A DNA stretch of 64,000 nucleotides from Pedobacter chinensis (GTDB lineage Bacteria > Bacteroidota > Bacteroidia > Sphingobacteriales > Sphingobacteriaceae): contig NZ_QPKV01000003.1 in NCBI RefSeq assembly GCF_003339865.1, positions 930,001-994,000 on the forward strand, read 5' to 3'. Numbering within the stretch: the first letter of the stretch is position 1; each line of letters opens with the position of its first letter. Both the position numbers and the translations under genes were made by a program. This document shows positions 1 to 8,663 of the stretch, piece after piece. Under the pieces are notes generated by a model. The model worked only from the letters and a program-made list of their open reading frames with translations. It did not search any database and was not told the origin of the DNA.

Positions 1-1263
1 GGACGGATTTATGAAAATCTTGGTGCTAATCCCGATCAGGTTCCCTTATTGTTTCTGGCAGCGCCTTTAACCGGTCTGTTGGTTCAGCCAATTGTTGGTT
101 ATTTGAGCGACAGAACGTGGCATCCGAAATGGGGCAGAAGAAGGCCTTATTTTATGATTGGTGCTATTGTGAGTAGTATTGCATTGATCTTCATGCCACA
201 TAGCAGTGCACTTTGGATGGCTGCGGGTTTATTGTGGATTTTAGATGTTTTTGGCAACATTGCCATGGAGCCTTTTCGGGCTTTTGTTACCGATAAATTG
301 CCCGATAGCCAGATCAATCGTGGATTTATTATGCAAAGTATGATGATTGGTTTAGGTGGTAGTGTGGCATCAGCATTACCCTGGTTAATGAACAATGTTT
401 TCAGTTTAACCAATACCGCTGAACCAGGCGGTATTCCTGAAAATGTGAAATTCTCATTTTATATTGGTGCATTTTTCTTCTTTACGGCTGTTTTATGGAC
501 CGTTCTTACCACTAAGGAATATCCGCCTCAGGATGTGGATTTCAAGGAAAAAGTTCGGGAAAGCAACAAGGGTTTTGGTGGAGGAGTAAGTGAGATTTTT
601 AATGCTTTAAGAAACATGCCAAAAAGAATGCAAATTGTTTCTTTAGTTCAATTCTTTACCTGGCCAGGTTTATTTTTAATGTGGTTTTATTATACCACAG
701 CTGTTGCCGTAAATGTTTTTGGCGGTAAAGATGCAGCTGATCCGGTTTATGCGCATGGAGCCGATTTTGGAAGTTTAACACTCGCCTATTATAGCGTAAT
801 AACCTTCCTTTTTGCTTTAGTACTTCCAAAAATTGCCGATGCTTTAGGAAGAAAAACAACTCATGCTTTGTGTTTAATTTGTGGTGCAATCGGATTGATC
901 AGCGTAGCCTGGGTGCATGATAAAAATATGCTTTACCTCTGTATGACTGGCGTTGGAATTGCCTGGGCAAGTATTCTTTCTATGCCTTATGCAATGTTGA
1001 GCGGTTCATTACCGAAAGATAAAATTGGCATTTACATGGGCATTTTCAATTTCTTTATTGTGTTGCCGGAAATTATAGCCTCATTGGGTTTTGGTTGGTT
1101 AATGCGTAATGTACTGAATAACGACAGGCTTTTAGCTGTTCAGCTTGGTGGTGGATTGATGATTTTGGCAGCAGTAATTTGCTATTTGTTCATCAGAGAG
1201 CCTAAAAAAACGGATGAAATTTTAGCCTCTAAATTAGAAGTGGAAGAAAACAGATCAGTATAA
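1..1263 (+). CDS. MFS sugar transporter, 5'-truncated by window edge
   Basis: Inner-membrane major facilitator, probably a disaccharide/maltose-type proton symporter of the SUC/GPH-like branch (family inference). The reading frame is open from base 1, so the true start lies upstream; about 420 residues are visible. The loop between early helices carries the MFS signature GYLSDRTWHPKWGRRRPY, and many hydrophobic helices follow, ending with a short charged tail. It is followed by a perfect 10-bp hairpin and then a GH13 amylase, so a role in importing the oligosaccharides released by that enzyme is likely. Substrate cannot be read from sequence. Confidence 0.85.
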   Translation, partial: GRIYENLGANPDQVPLLFLAAPLTGLLVQPIVGYLSDRTWHPKWGRRRPYFMIGAIVSSIALIFMPHSSALWMAAGLLWILDVFGNIAMEPFRAFVTDKLPDSQINRGFIMQSMMIGLGGSVASALPWLMNNVFSLTNTAEPGGIPENVKFSFYIGAFFFFTAVLWTVLTTKEYPPQDVDFKEKVRESNKGFGGGVSEIFNALRNMPKRMQIVSLVQFFTWPGLFLMWFYYTTAVAVNVFGGKDAADPVYAHGADFGSLTLAYYSVITFLFALVLPKIADALGRKTTHALCLICGAIGLISVAWVHDKNMLYLCMTGVGIAWASILSMPYAMLSGSLPKDKIGIYMGIFNFFIVLPEIIASLGFGWLMRNVLNNDRLLAVQLGGGLMILAAVICYLFIREPKKTDEILASKLEVEENRSV

Positions 1264-1271
1264 TCAAAATC

Positions 1272-1296
1272 GTCATTGCGAGACACTCGCAATGAC
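1272..1296. terminator. Perfect palindrome between MFS gene and amylase
   Basis: Ten-base arms (gtcattgcga / tcgcaatgac) with a 5-nt loop start 8 bases after the MFS stop. There is no long T-run, so it may be a REP-like palindrome rather than a classical terminator. It contains the in-frame ATG at 1292, which argues against that codon as the amylase start. Confidence 0.5.
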
Positions 1297-1318
1297 AAAA
1301 CCTGTAAAATCTAACCAA

Positions 1319-3205
1319 ATGAAAAAAATATTTTATTTATTCTTGCTATTAACAGCATTCAACACAGCTTGTAAAAAAGCATCGACCAATGGAGACATCG
1401 AACCCACTTCAACAACTCCAACTACCAATTTACCTGCTGGTGCTAAAGATGGCGTGGCATTCATCAACAATGGAACATCGGCAATTATAACGCTTTATGC
1501 ACCTGGAAAAACTTCTGTTTCCTTAATTGGCGATTTTAATGATTGGTCAACATCAGCAACTATAATGAAAAAAACTGCTGATGGAAATACCTGGTGGGTT
1601 CAAATCGATAATCTAAATCCAAACACTGAATATGCCTATCAATTTTATGTGGATGGAAAGTTAAAAGTTGCCGATCCATACTGTGAAAAAGTGCTGGATC
1701 CCAATAACGATCAATATATTTCGGCAAATGTATATCCAAATCTGAAAGCTTACCCAACAGGGAAAACCACTGGCATTGTAAGTGTAATGCAGGCAAATCA
1801 ACCTACCTATACCTGGAAAAATAATGGCTTCGTACGTCCTGATAAAAATAATTTAGTGATATATGAATTATTAATTCGCGATTTTACTACTGAGCACAAT
1901 TATGCCTCAACGCTTGCCAAACTGGATTATTTAACTGGTTTAGGCATCAACGCAATTGAATTAATGCCGGTTAATGAGTTTGAGGGTAACCTGAGCTGGG
2001 GTTATAATCCATCTTTTTATTTCGCCCCCGATAAGTATTATGGAACCAAAACTGCTTTGCAAAACTTTATTGATGAATGCCATGGAAAAGGGATCGCTGT
2101 AATTTTAGATATGGTGTTAAATCATTCATTTGGCCAATCGCCAATGGTTCAGTTATATTTTGATGGCGCAAAACCAACAAGTTCAAGTCCCTGGTTTAAC
2201 GTAGATGCAAAACATCCGTTTAATGTGGGTTATGATTTTAACCACGAAAGCGCAGCCACGAAAAAATTCTCAAAAGATGTAATAAAATTCTGGATGCAGC
2301 AATATAAAATTGATGGTTTCCGTTTCGATCTTTCAAAAGGTTTCACACAAAAATCATCAACCGATGATGGCGTTTTCAGGCAATATGATGCCGGCCGTGT
2401 AGCAATATGGAAAGAATACAACAACTTTATTAAAGGTATTGATCCAAACAACTTTTATGTGATTTTAGAGCACTTTGCAGAAGAGGCTGAAGAAAAAGTT
2501 TTAGCTGAAGAGGGCATGATGCTTTGGAATAACCTTAATTATAATATGAATGAAGCCTCAATGGGCTGGTTGGAAAAATCTAATTTTCAATGGGGGTTTT
2601 ATGCCAACCACGGCTTCGCAAAATCAGAAAACCTGATTTCATATGGGGAAAGTCATGATGAAGAGCGTTTAAATTTTAAAAATTTCACTTACGGCAATGC
2701 ATCGGGCAGTTATGTGATCAAAGGAAACCTGGCCACCTCTTTAAAAAGGCAAGAGCTTGTTGCGGCATTTTTATTCGGCATTCCTGGTCCTAAAATGATT
2801 TGGCAATTTGGTGAATTAGGGTATGATGTCAGTATCGACTTTAATGGAAGAACGGGAGATAAGCCAATTAAATGGGAATATTATAATGATGCAAACCGTA
2901 AAGCTTTATATGATACCTATGCCAAATTCATCAGAGTGAAAAAGAACAACAGCATTTTCAATTCTACAAACGCTACTTACAGTTTAGCTGGCGGAGTAAA
3001 ATATATCAAACTTACAGAAGGTTCTAATACTGTAATTGTAGTAGGAAACTTTGATGTTGTGCCCCAAACAGCACAAATTGATTTTGGTTCTAATGGCACC
3101 TGGATAGATGCTGTTGGAACGAGCATCAATCTTTCTTCCAATACTTATACAGCCAATTTAACTCCAGGCGAATATCATATATTTAGTAAAGAAGCTTTAA
3201 AATAA
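1319..3205 (+). CDS. GH13 alpha-amylase family lipoprotein
   Basis: Glycoside hydrolase family 13 enzyme acting on alpha-glucans at the cell surface or periplasm. The start at 1319 gives a clean lipoprotein signal (MKKIFYLFLLLTAFNTACKK, lipobox Cys about residue 19); the in-frame ATG at 1292 lies in a palindrome. Residues about 40-130 form a CBM48/E-set sandwich (motif LIGDFNDWS), followed by the TIM barrel. Catalytic residues visible: nucleophile D337 in GFRFD, acid/base E384 in ILEHF, and D447 in SHDEER. The C-terminal beta domain ends the protein. Neighbours (MFS importer upstream, SusC/D downstream) fit an alpha-glucan utilisation locus. Exact specificity (amylase, pullulanase or branching-like) is not resolved. 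Confidence 0.9.
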   Translation: MKKIFYLFLLLTAFNTACKKASTNGDIEPTSTTPTTNLPAGAKDGVAFINNGTSAIITLYAPGKTSVSLIGDFNDWSTSATIMKKTADGNTWWVQIDNLNPNTEYAYQFYVDGKLKVADPYCEKVLDPNNDQYISANVYPNLKAYPTGKTTGIVSVMQANQPTYTWKNNGFVRPDKNNLVIYELLIRDFTTEHNYASTLAKLDYLTGLGINAIELMPVNEFEGNLSWGYNPSFYFAPDKYYGTKTALQNFIDECHGKGIAVILDMVLNHSFGQSPMVQLYFDGAKPTSSSPWFNVDAKHPFNVGYDFNHESAATKKFSKDVIKFWMQQYKIDGFRFDLSKGFTQKSSTDDGVFRQYDAGRVAIWKEYNNFIKGIDPNNFYVILEHFAEEAEEKVLAEEGMMLWNNLNYNMNEASMGWLEKSNFQWGFYANHGFAKSENLISYGESHDEERLNFKNFTYGNASGSYVIKGNLATSLKRQELVAAFLFGIPGPKMIWQFGELGYDVSIDFNGRTGDKPIKWEYYNDANRKALYDTYAKFIRVKKNNSIFNSTNATYSLAGGVKYIKLTEGSNTVIVVGNFDVVPQTAQIDFGSNGTWIDAVGTSINLSSNTYTANLTPGEYHIFSKEALK

Positions 3206-3220
3206 GTATAATCAAATTAT

Positions 3221-3279
3221 GAGCCACAGGTTCACGGATTTATGTTCAAAACAAAATCTGAGAATCTGTGGCTTTCTTT
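3221..3279 (+). terminator. Hairpin terminator after amylase
   Basis: Arms at 3223-3241 and 3254-3272 (gccacagg... / ...ctgtggc) form a stem of about 19 bp with wobbles, followed by a T-rich tract. It lies 17 bases after the amylase stop. Confidence 0.6.
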
Positions 3280-3331
3280 GTAATAATCTTGTTGTTTTTA
3301 ATTAATATTGCTTTAACAACAAAATCTCCTA

Positions 3332-3886
3332 ATGAAAGATAAATTAGCGCATCACTTATTGTGGGAACGACTTCGTGCCGGTGATAAAGATGCATTTTTT
3401 GATCTTTATAAAGAACTTTATTATCCCCTGGTAAATTTCGGAATAAGAGTTTGCGCTGATGCAGACATAGCGAGCGAAGCCACTGATTTGGTTTTTACCA
3501 CCATTTGGGAAAAACACGAGACCCTCAATCGCGTAGACAATGTGGAAGCTTATCTGCGGACTTTTTTGAAAAGAAAATTGCTTAGAATTTTAGAGCGCAA
3601 ACGTAAAATAAACGATGCACTTTCCAATGCAGGGGCAGATGGTGATTGGATGGAAATGAGTTATGAAGAGTTTATTGTAAAGGTTCAGAGCGATGAATTG
3701 ATCAAACATCAACTTAAGAATGCGTTGGAAAAACTCACATTTCGCCAAAAACAATTAATTCATCTCAAGTTTTTCGATGGATTGAGCTATGAGCAAATTG
3801 CCGAACAAAGTAATCAAACCATAAAAACGGCTTATAATACCATTTATGATGCGCTCAAAATTTTAAGGAAAGAATTTAATCAATAG
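3332..3886 (+). CDS. ECF RNA polymerase sigma factor (FecI-like)
   Basis: Extracytoplasmic-function sigma factor of the Bacteroidota group that normally pairs with an FecR anti-sigma and a SusC receptor. It is 184 residues, a normal length. Region 2 spans about residues 20-95 (DLYKELYYPLVNFG, FTTIWEKHETL) and region 4 about 130-182 (LTFRQKQLIHLKFFDGLSYE, then a helix-turn-helix). The cognate FecR is not adjacent: the next gene is a reverse-strand GH3, and an FecR lies 3.6 kb away at 7480. The likely reading is that this sigma and that FecR are partners separated by insertion, but pairing is inferred from proximity only. Confidence 0.88.
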   Translation: MKDKLAHHLLWERLRAGDKDAFFDLYKELYYPLVNFGIRVCADADIASEATDLVFTTIWEKHETLNRVDNVEAYLRTFLKRKLLRILERKRKINDALSNAGADGDWMEMSYEEFIVKVQSDELIKHQLKNALEKLTFRQKQLIHLKFFDGLSYEQIAEQSNQTIKTAYNTIYDALKILRKEFNQ

Positions 3887-4215
3887 TGTGTTCATCATCA
3901 TCCGCTGCTTTTTACGGCGTTATCCCTTTATCAAAGACCATTGAAAATACTACTCTACCTTGTAAATCAAGTTCAGCAAAACGTAGCGGTTAAGCATTAC
4001 GATTAGAAAACCATCCATGAACGGTCGTCATCCTGAATTTTTCATTTGTTTTTAAGTTTTTATTGGTATTCAAGAGGGCTGCGCCGTTTGTTTCAGGACC
4101 TTAATAGCATGAACGCTTAGCAGGAAAGATGCTGAAACAAGTTCAGCATGACGTAGTGGCTAGGTAAGACGCCTAAAACACCATCCATGAACGGTCGTCA
4201 TCCTGAACTTGTTTC

Positions 4216-4349
4216 ACTGTTGTCCGGTAAACTATTTTAGATAAAAGAAAAGGGGTTGCTTTAGGCTTCCCCTTTTTTGTGTTGATATTTGAGTTACCAC
4301 ACTTAAACATTCAACATGAGCAAAAGTACTTCTTTTACCGGACAACAGT
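4216..4349. mobile_element. 134-bp MITE with 16-bp TIRs and 11-bp target duplication
   Basis: Perfect terminal inverted repeats ACTGTTGTCCGGTAAA (4216-4231) and its complement (4334-4349). The flanks carry an exact 11-bp direct repeat, gaacttgtttc, at 4205-4215 and 4350-4360. Removing the element and one duplicate restores an ordinary repeat unit. The interior has no ORF but holds a GGGG/CCCC hairpin followed by a T-run (4247-4278). Small size and lack of a transposase make it a non-autonomous element, moved by an IS elsewhere. An 11-bp duplication is compatible with IS4-type transposases, which is inference only. Confidence 0.85.
4247..4278 (+). terminator. Terminator-like hairpin inside the MITE
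   Basis: The arms aaaagggg and ccccttttt enclose a short loop, with a T-run on the + strand. The T-run is A-rich on the other strand, so it may terminate in both directions. Confidence 0.45.
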
Positions 4350-4458
4350 GAACTTGTTTCAGAACCTTAATAGCATGAACGCCTAGCAGGAAAGTGTTGA
4401 TCACGAAGTCGCTACAAACATTATCCTGAAGTTGAACTTATCCCGAACCCACACTAAA

Positions 4459-7083
4459 TTAATGTTCTGATTGCTTGTTTAAAGTAACATTCAATATTTT
4501 GTTATTGCGCACAGGCACTTCTTTTGTTTCATAACCTTTTTTGGAAAAGATCAATATATCCGACGATTTCACGGTTATGATATAACTGCCTGCATCGTTG
4601 GTTACAACCTTTGTTTCGCCTGTTTTTGTATAAATGCTAACATCAGATAAAATACTTGCCTGCACATCTCGCACTATACCGCTTACTTTGATGGTTGTGT
4701 CATTGGAAATATTGGTATTGTTCTCTATCTGCTGCCTGGTTTCTGTTTTGCCAGGTAAAGTTTTAGCAGCTTGTAATTCTTTCTGTGAGACAAATACAGT
4801 AATTCGATCTTTTGCACGAATATCGTTAGAAGCAGCGCCTAACTGTATTTCAAAATCTCCTGGCTCAACAACTCTTTTTAAATCTTTATTATAAAGGTAA
4901 AGTTCATTAACAGGTAGTTGTAAGGTAACAATTTGTTCTTCTTCTGCTTTTAAAAATACCTTGCGAAAACCTTTTAAAGCCTGTACAGGTGTAGCTACCG
5001 AACTAACCAAATCGCGAACGTATAATTGCACCACTTCTGCTCCATCACGTTGTCCTGAATTTTTAACCTGAATGCTTACTGTAATGCTATCAGATGATAG
5101 CACTTTTTTTCTGGAAATATTCAAGTTATTAAACTCGAATTTGGTATAGCTAAGGCCATAACCAAAAGGCCATAAAGCGCCAGGTTTAGCAAAAACATAA
5201 TCTCTTCCCGGTGTATTTTCCGTACCGGGCGAACCGTAAAAGCCTCTTTCCGTTGGAAGATAATTGTAATAAGCGGGTGTGTTGCCGGTACTCTTAGGAA
5301 AAGAGATGGGAAGTTTTCCAGATGGATTGGTTTTGCCAAACAACATGCCAGCAATAGCATGGCCCTCCTGCTCGCCTCCATACCATTGAATAGCTATAGC
5401 AGGTACATTTTTTTCTTCCCACGATAAAACAAACGGCCTGCCGGTTACCAATACCACGATTACCGGTTTGCCTGTACGGTGTATAGCTTTGATTAATTCT
5501 TCTTGTACACCTGGCAACTTAAGATCATCTAAATCAAAGCCTTCGCCGCTGGTTGAATTTATACGCTCTCTCGCGAGTGCAGCACTTTGAGAACCTACAA
5601 ACACAATTGCTGCATTACTTTGCTTCGCTGCACTTACCGCTGCTGCAAAACCTGTCGAATCTAATCCCGTTAACTCGCAGCCTTTTGCATAATTAATGGT
5701 TACCTTATCTCCTATTAGCTGCTTAATGCCATTAAGAGGCGTTATTCCATCACGGTTATTTCTGCTCCAGGTATAATCTCCAAATTGTACCTGATCGGCA
5801 TTTGGACCAATTATGGCAAGCGATTGTAATTTCGATTCATCAAGAGGTAAAATATTATTTTCATTCTTTACCAACACAATACTCTCATCGGCAATGGTAC
5901 GTGCAAGTTTTATAGAAGCAGGTGTATGTATCTGCTGTTTAAAGGCCACCGTAGTATCTGGCAAAGCATCTTCAAATAGGCCAGATTTAAATTTTGTATA
6001 TAATACATTTCTTACCGCCCTGTCAATATAGCTAACAGGTAATTTTTTACTTTTTACCAGGGAATCTAATTCTTCATAAGTTGAACTTGCAGCTTCCACA
6101 TCTATACCCGCAGTAATTGCCTGTAACGCTGCATCAGTACTGTTTGCAGCTGTATGATGAAAAGAATACAACATGGATATAGAACCCCAGTCAGAATAAA
6201 CAAATCCTTTGAATCCTAAGTGTTTACGTAAAAGATCAGTAAGGAAAAAAGATGATCCGGTAATCGGTTCCCCGTCATACGAACTGTAACAATTCATGAT
6301 TGACAATGGATCGGCTTCTTTAATAACCCGCTCGAAGGGCTGCATATAAAGAGAATATAGTTGCTTTAAGCCACCCTCTACATTAGAAAGATTGATACCG
6401 CCAATTGGTGTGCCATGACCCACAAAATGTTTAGGTGTACAAATCAGATTATTTTCCCTGAATCCTTTTATATAAGCAACTCCCATTTCTCCCACCAGAA
6501 AAGGATCTTCTCCATAAGTTTCTTCCACACGGCCCCAGCGAAGCTCACGGGCAAGATCAAGGTCGGGGGCAAATAACTGTTTCGCACCAATGGCTTTCAT
6601 TTCAGCTGAAATATGTACCGACATTTGTTTAGCAAGTTCCGGCCGAAAAGTACTTGCCAAAGCAATAGACTGAGGAAAAATGGTACAATTATCCTGCACT
6701 GTTCCATGTAAACCTTCCAATACGGGGATAACCGGAATGCCCAATCTCGTACGCTGTTTCATGTATTTTTGTACATGATATACCATTTTCAGATACTGTT
6801 TTGATGATAAAGGAAATCCTTCTATGCAACCAAAGCTATTGCCTTTGGTAAATTCATGCAGCTTTTGTAAGTCAACCACACCATTCGCATCATAATCTTC
6901 TGAATGTATATGGCGCAGCTGATCAATTTTTTCCTGTAACGTCATACGTTTTAAAAGGTCTTCTATTCTTTCAGTTATAGGTTTTGTTGCATCCTGATAA
7001 ACGTGCTTTGTTTTTTGTGCTTCGGCTTTGCCTATAAAAGTCAGGATGGAAATGCTAAGCAGGGTAATCAGTTTTATTTTCAT
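4459..7083 (-). CDS. GH3 beta-glucosidase (BglX-like) with C-terminal regulatory-like sandwich
   Basis: Exported family 3 glycoside hydrolase removing terminal beta-linked sugars. The start at 7083 puts a standard signal peptide at the N-terminus (MKIKLITLLSISILTFIGKA, then EAQ); an upstream ATG at 7113 would add ten polar residues. The N-terminal barrel shows KHFVGHG and RWGRVEETYGEDP. The nucleophile is the Asp of YSDWGS (about residue 298). The second alpha/beta domain and an Fn3-like domain follow. The last about 75 residues (SGIVRDVQASILSDVSIYTK...) resemble a carboxypeptidase-regulatory-like domain, the type found at SusC N-termini; this is unusual at the end of GH3. The gene lies between the ECF sigma and FecR, on the opposite strand. 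Confidence is high for the family, low for the substrate. Confidence 0.9.
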   Translation of the reverse strand: MKIKLITLLSISILTFIGKAEAQKTKHVYQDATKPITERIEDLLKRMTLQEKIDQLRHIHSEDYDANGVVDLQKLHEFTKGNSFGCIEGFPLSSKQYLKMVYHVQKYMKQRTRLGIPVIPVLEGLHGTVQDNCTIFPQSIALASTFRPELAKQMSVHISAEMKAIGAKQLFAPDLDLARELRWGRVEETYGEDPFLVGEMGVAYIKGFRENNLICTPKHFVGHGTPIGGINLSNVEGGLKQLYSLYMQPFERVIKEADPLSIMNCYSSYDGEPITGSSFFLTDLLRKHLGFKGFVYSDWGSISMLYSFHHTAANSTDAALQAITAGIDVEAASSTYEELDSLVKSKKLPVSYIDRAVRNVLYTKFKSGLFEDALPDTTVAFKQQIHTPASIKLARTIADESIVLVKNENNILPLDESKLQSLAIIGPNADQVQFGDYTWSRNNRDGITPLNGIKQLIGDKVTINYAKGCELTGLDSTGFAAAVSAAKQSNAAIVFVGSQSAALARERINSTSGEGFDLDDLKLPGVQEELIKAIHRTGKPVIVVLVTGRPFVLSWEEKNVPAIAIQWYGGEQEGHAIAGMLFGKTNPSGKLPISFPKSTGNTPAYYNYLPTERGFYGSPGTENTPGRDYVFAKPGALWPFGYGLSYTKFEFNNLNISRKKVLSSDSITVSIQVKNSGQRDGAEVVQLYVRDLVSSVATPVQALKGFRKVFLKAEEEQIVTLQLPVNELYLYNKDLKRVVEPGDFEIQLGAASNDIRAKDRITVFVSQKELQAAKTLPGKTETRQQIENNTNISNDTTIKVSGIVRDVQASILSDVSIYTKTGETKVVTNDAGSYIITVKSSDILIFSKKGYETKEVPVRNNKILNVTLNKQSEH

Positions 7084-7479
7084 TAATAATCGTTTAAATA
7101 ATGATGAAATCATAAGCTTGCTATCTCATGCCATTTGTAAGTATTTGGCTTATAGTTGTTTCGTTATTTTTTTTAAAGGTAATGAAGGTATTCACTCTTG
7201 CAAAAAAAAATATTCATTTTGATTATATGCTAGTGAAGAAACCTGAGAACCTCTGCTTTGCGAAATCTTTAATCAGCTAATGATATTTTTACATGTTTCA
7301 AAAGATCTCTCTAATTCTGCCGATAATTTCCAGTCAATCTTAAAACCAATAATTCACGAATTAAATTTCATCATTCTATGCATAGCCAGGGCATATATTT
7401 CGTTGCGTTAAAAAAAAGTTAAAATTTTCTTAGGAAAAAGTTAATCTTTTAGGCACTGATATATAAAAGGTAAATAAGA
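7084..7479. other. Divergent intergenic region between GH3 and fecR
   Basis: This 396-bp AT-rich gap must hold the promoters of both divergent genes. No confident TAnnTTTG box, operator palindrome, RNA or small gene was found by eye. Confidence 0.4.
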
Positions 7480-8541
7480 ATGGTTGATAGAAGTAAGTTC
7501 AATGCAGAAGATTTTCTTGTCGATAGTACCTTTCAGCAATATTGCGCTGGAACCGACAAGCTATGTATTGGATATTGGGAAAAATATATAAATGCCCACC
7601 CGGAGCAGGCAGAAGTAATAGCGGAAGCTAAAAAACTATATACGATATTGAGTGGCAATAAGCGGTCACTAAATGCACAGGTTGAAAATTTAAAGGAAAG
7701 TATGTTTCCTGAAGAAAAGATTGTTAAAATAAGTCGTTTCTTATGGTTGAAAATAGCAGCAGCGATTGTTGTGCTACTTGGTTCAGTACTTGTTTTTGTA
7801 AAGTATGCCAACTTTAAAAAGAATGAACCGTACCAGGAAGTATTTACCTGGGCAACAAAAAGCGGCGAGCGTAAGCGTGTACGGCTATCTGATGGAACAC
7901 TGGTTATTCTGAATGCTAAAAGTTCATTATCTGTCATTAAAGGTTTCAATAAGAAAACCAGGGAAGTTAATTTAATTGGCGAAGCTTTTTTTGATGTTGT
8001 TCATTGCAAAGAAAAACCATTTCAGGTTCACACCCCTGATTTTAACATCAATGTTTTAGGTACGTCTTTTAATGTGAAGGCTTATCCGGATGAAGCCACT
8101 TCAGAAGCCACTTTGATTCGCGGTTTAATCACTATGGAGGCCGTAAATGGCAATGGAGGTATAATCACATTAAAACCTAGTCAAAAGGTAACATTTTATA
8201 AAAATACGATTGAGCCCCAAAAAACTAAATTGGTTAAACCATCTCTTTCACGACCAGAAATTGCCATAAACCATTACACTTTAATAAAAGACAGCACCAT
8301 TGTTGAAACAGCCTGGACAAAAAACCGCATCGAAATTTATGATCAGGATTTTGATGAGATTAAAGGCGTTTTGGAGAAATGGTATAATGTAGAAATTAAA
8401 TTTACAAACAGCGAGGTAGAAAAGTATCGTTTTACCGCAACGTTTAGCAATGAAACAATTGAACAAGCCTTGTCGGCATTACAAAAAGTAGAAAACTTTA
8501 ATTATGAAATAAAAGGAAACCAGGTAATCATCTCAAAGTAG
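7480..8541 (+). CDS. FecR family anti-sigma factor
   Basis: Inner-membrane anti-sigma factor that relays the state of a TonB-dependent receptor to an ECF sigma factor. It is 353 residues: an N-terminal cytoplasmic domain (1-85), one membrane segment at about 88-109 (LWLKIAAAIVVLLGSVLVFV), a periplasmic FecR domain (about 130-240; LSDGTLVILNAKSSLSV, GEAFFDV, VLGTSFNVKAY) and a C-terminal DUF4974/secretin-like domain (about 285-353). An STN-containing SusC follows 122 bases after its stop, matching the usual sigma-FecR-SusC-SusD order. The sigma gene is absent immediately upstream; the nearest one is at 3332. Confidence 0.92.
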   Translation: MVDRSKFNAEDFLVDSTFQQYCAGTDKLCIGYWEKYINAHPEQAEVIAEAKKLYTILSGNKRSLNAQVENLKESMFPEEKIVKISRFLWLKIAAAIVVLLGSVLVFVKYANFKKNEPYQEVFTWATKSGERKRVRLSDGTLVILNAKSSLSVIKGFNKKTREVNLIGEAFFDVVHCKEKPFQVHTPDFNINVLGTSFNVKAYPDEATSEATLIRGLITMEAVNGNGGIITLKPSQKVTFYKNTIEPQKTKLVKPSLSRPEIAINHYTLIKDSTIVETAWTKNRIEIYDQDFDEIKGVLEKWYNVEIKFTNSEVEKYRFTATFSNETIEQALSALQKVENFNYEIKGNQVIISK

Positions 8542-8552
8542 GAACAAAAAAA

Positions 8553-8574
8553 GGACGGTGTTGGAGCACCGCCC
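8553..8574 (+). terminator. Hairpin between fecR and susC
   Basis: Eight-base arms (ggacggtg / caccgccc, one mismatch) with a 6-nt loop lie 11 bases after the fecR stop. The downstream T-run is weak (ctttgc), so it may be an attenuator or mRNA-processing hairpin that sets the higher dosage of susC over fecR. Confidence 0.5.
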
Positions 8575-8663
8575 TTTGCAGATTTCTTCTTTGATTAATT
8601 AATGGCAGTTTATGCGCAAACAGATTGCTGCCAAGAACTTATGCAACCAAAAAAAACAAAAAT

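Larger units (their letters stand above)
3930..4440 (-). repeat. Dispersed modular hairpin repeat, locus 1 (reverse orientation)
   Basis: This fills the gap between the sigma gene and GH3. It is the reverse complement of the repeats at 23226-23970 and 32911-34150. A degenerate unit lies at about 3930-4010. The next unit contains the 66-bp module at 4032-4097, followed by a right arm. The last unit is interrupted by a 134-bp MITE (4216-4349). No coding potential was seen. Confidence 0.85.

Noticed and set aside
1292..1318. Upstream ATG as amylase start
   Set aside because: It lies within a perfect palindrome, and the start at 1319 gives an exact lipoprotein signal peptide.
7533..7949. 138-codon antisense frame within fecR
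   Set aside because: Opposite to a clearly conserved FecR gene, with no recognisable domain.
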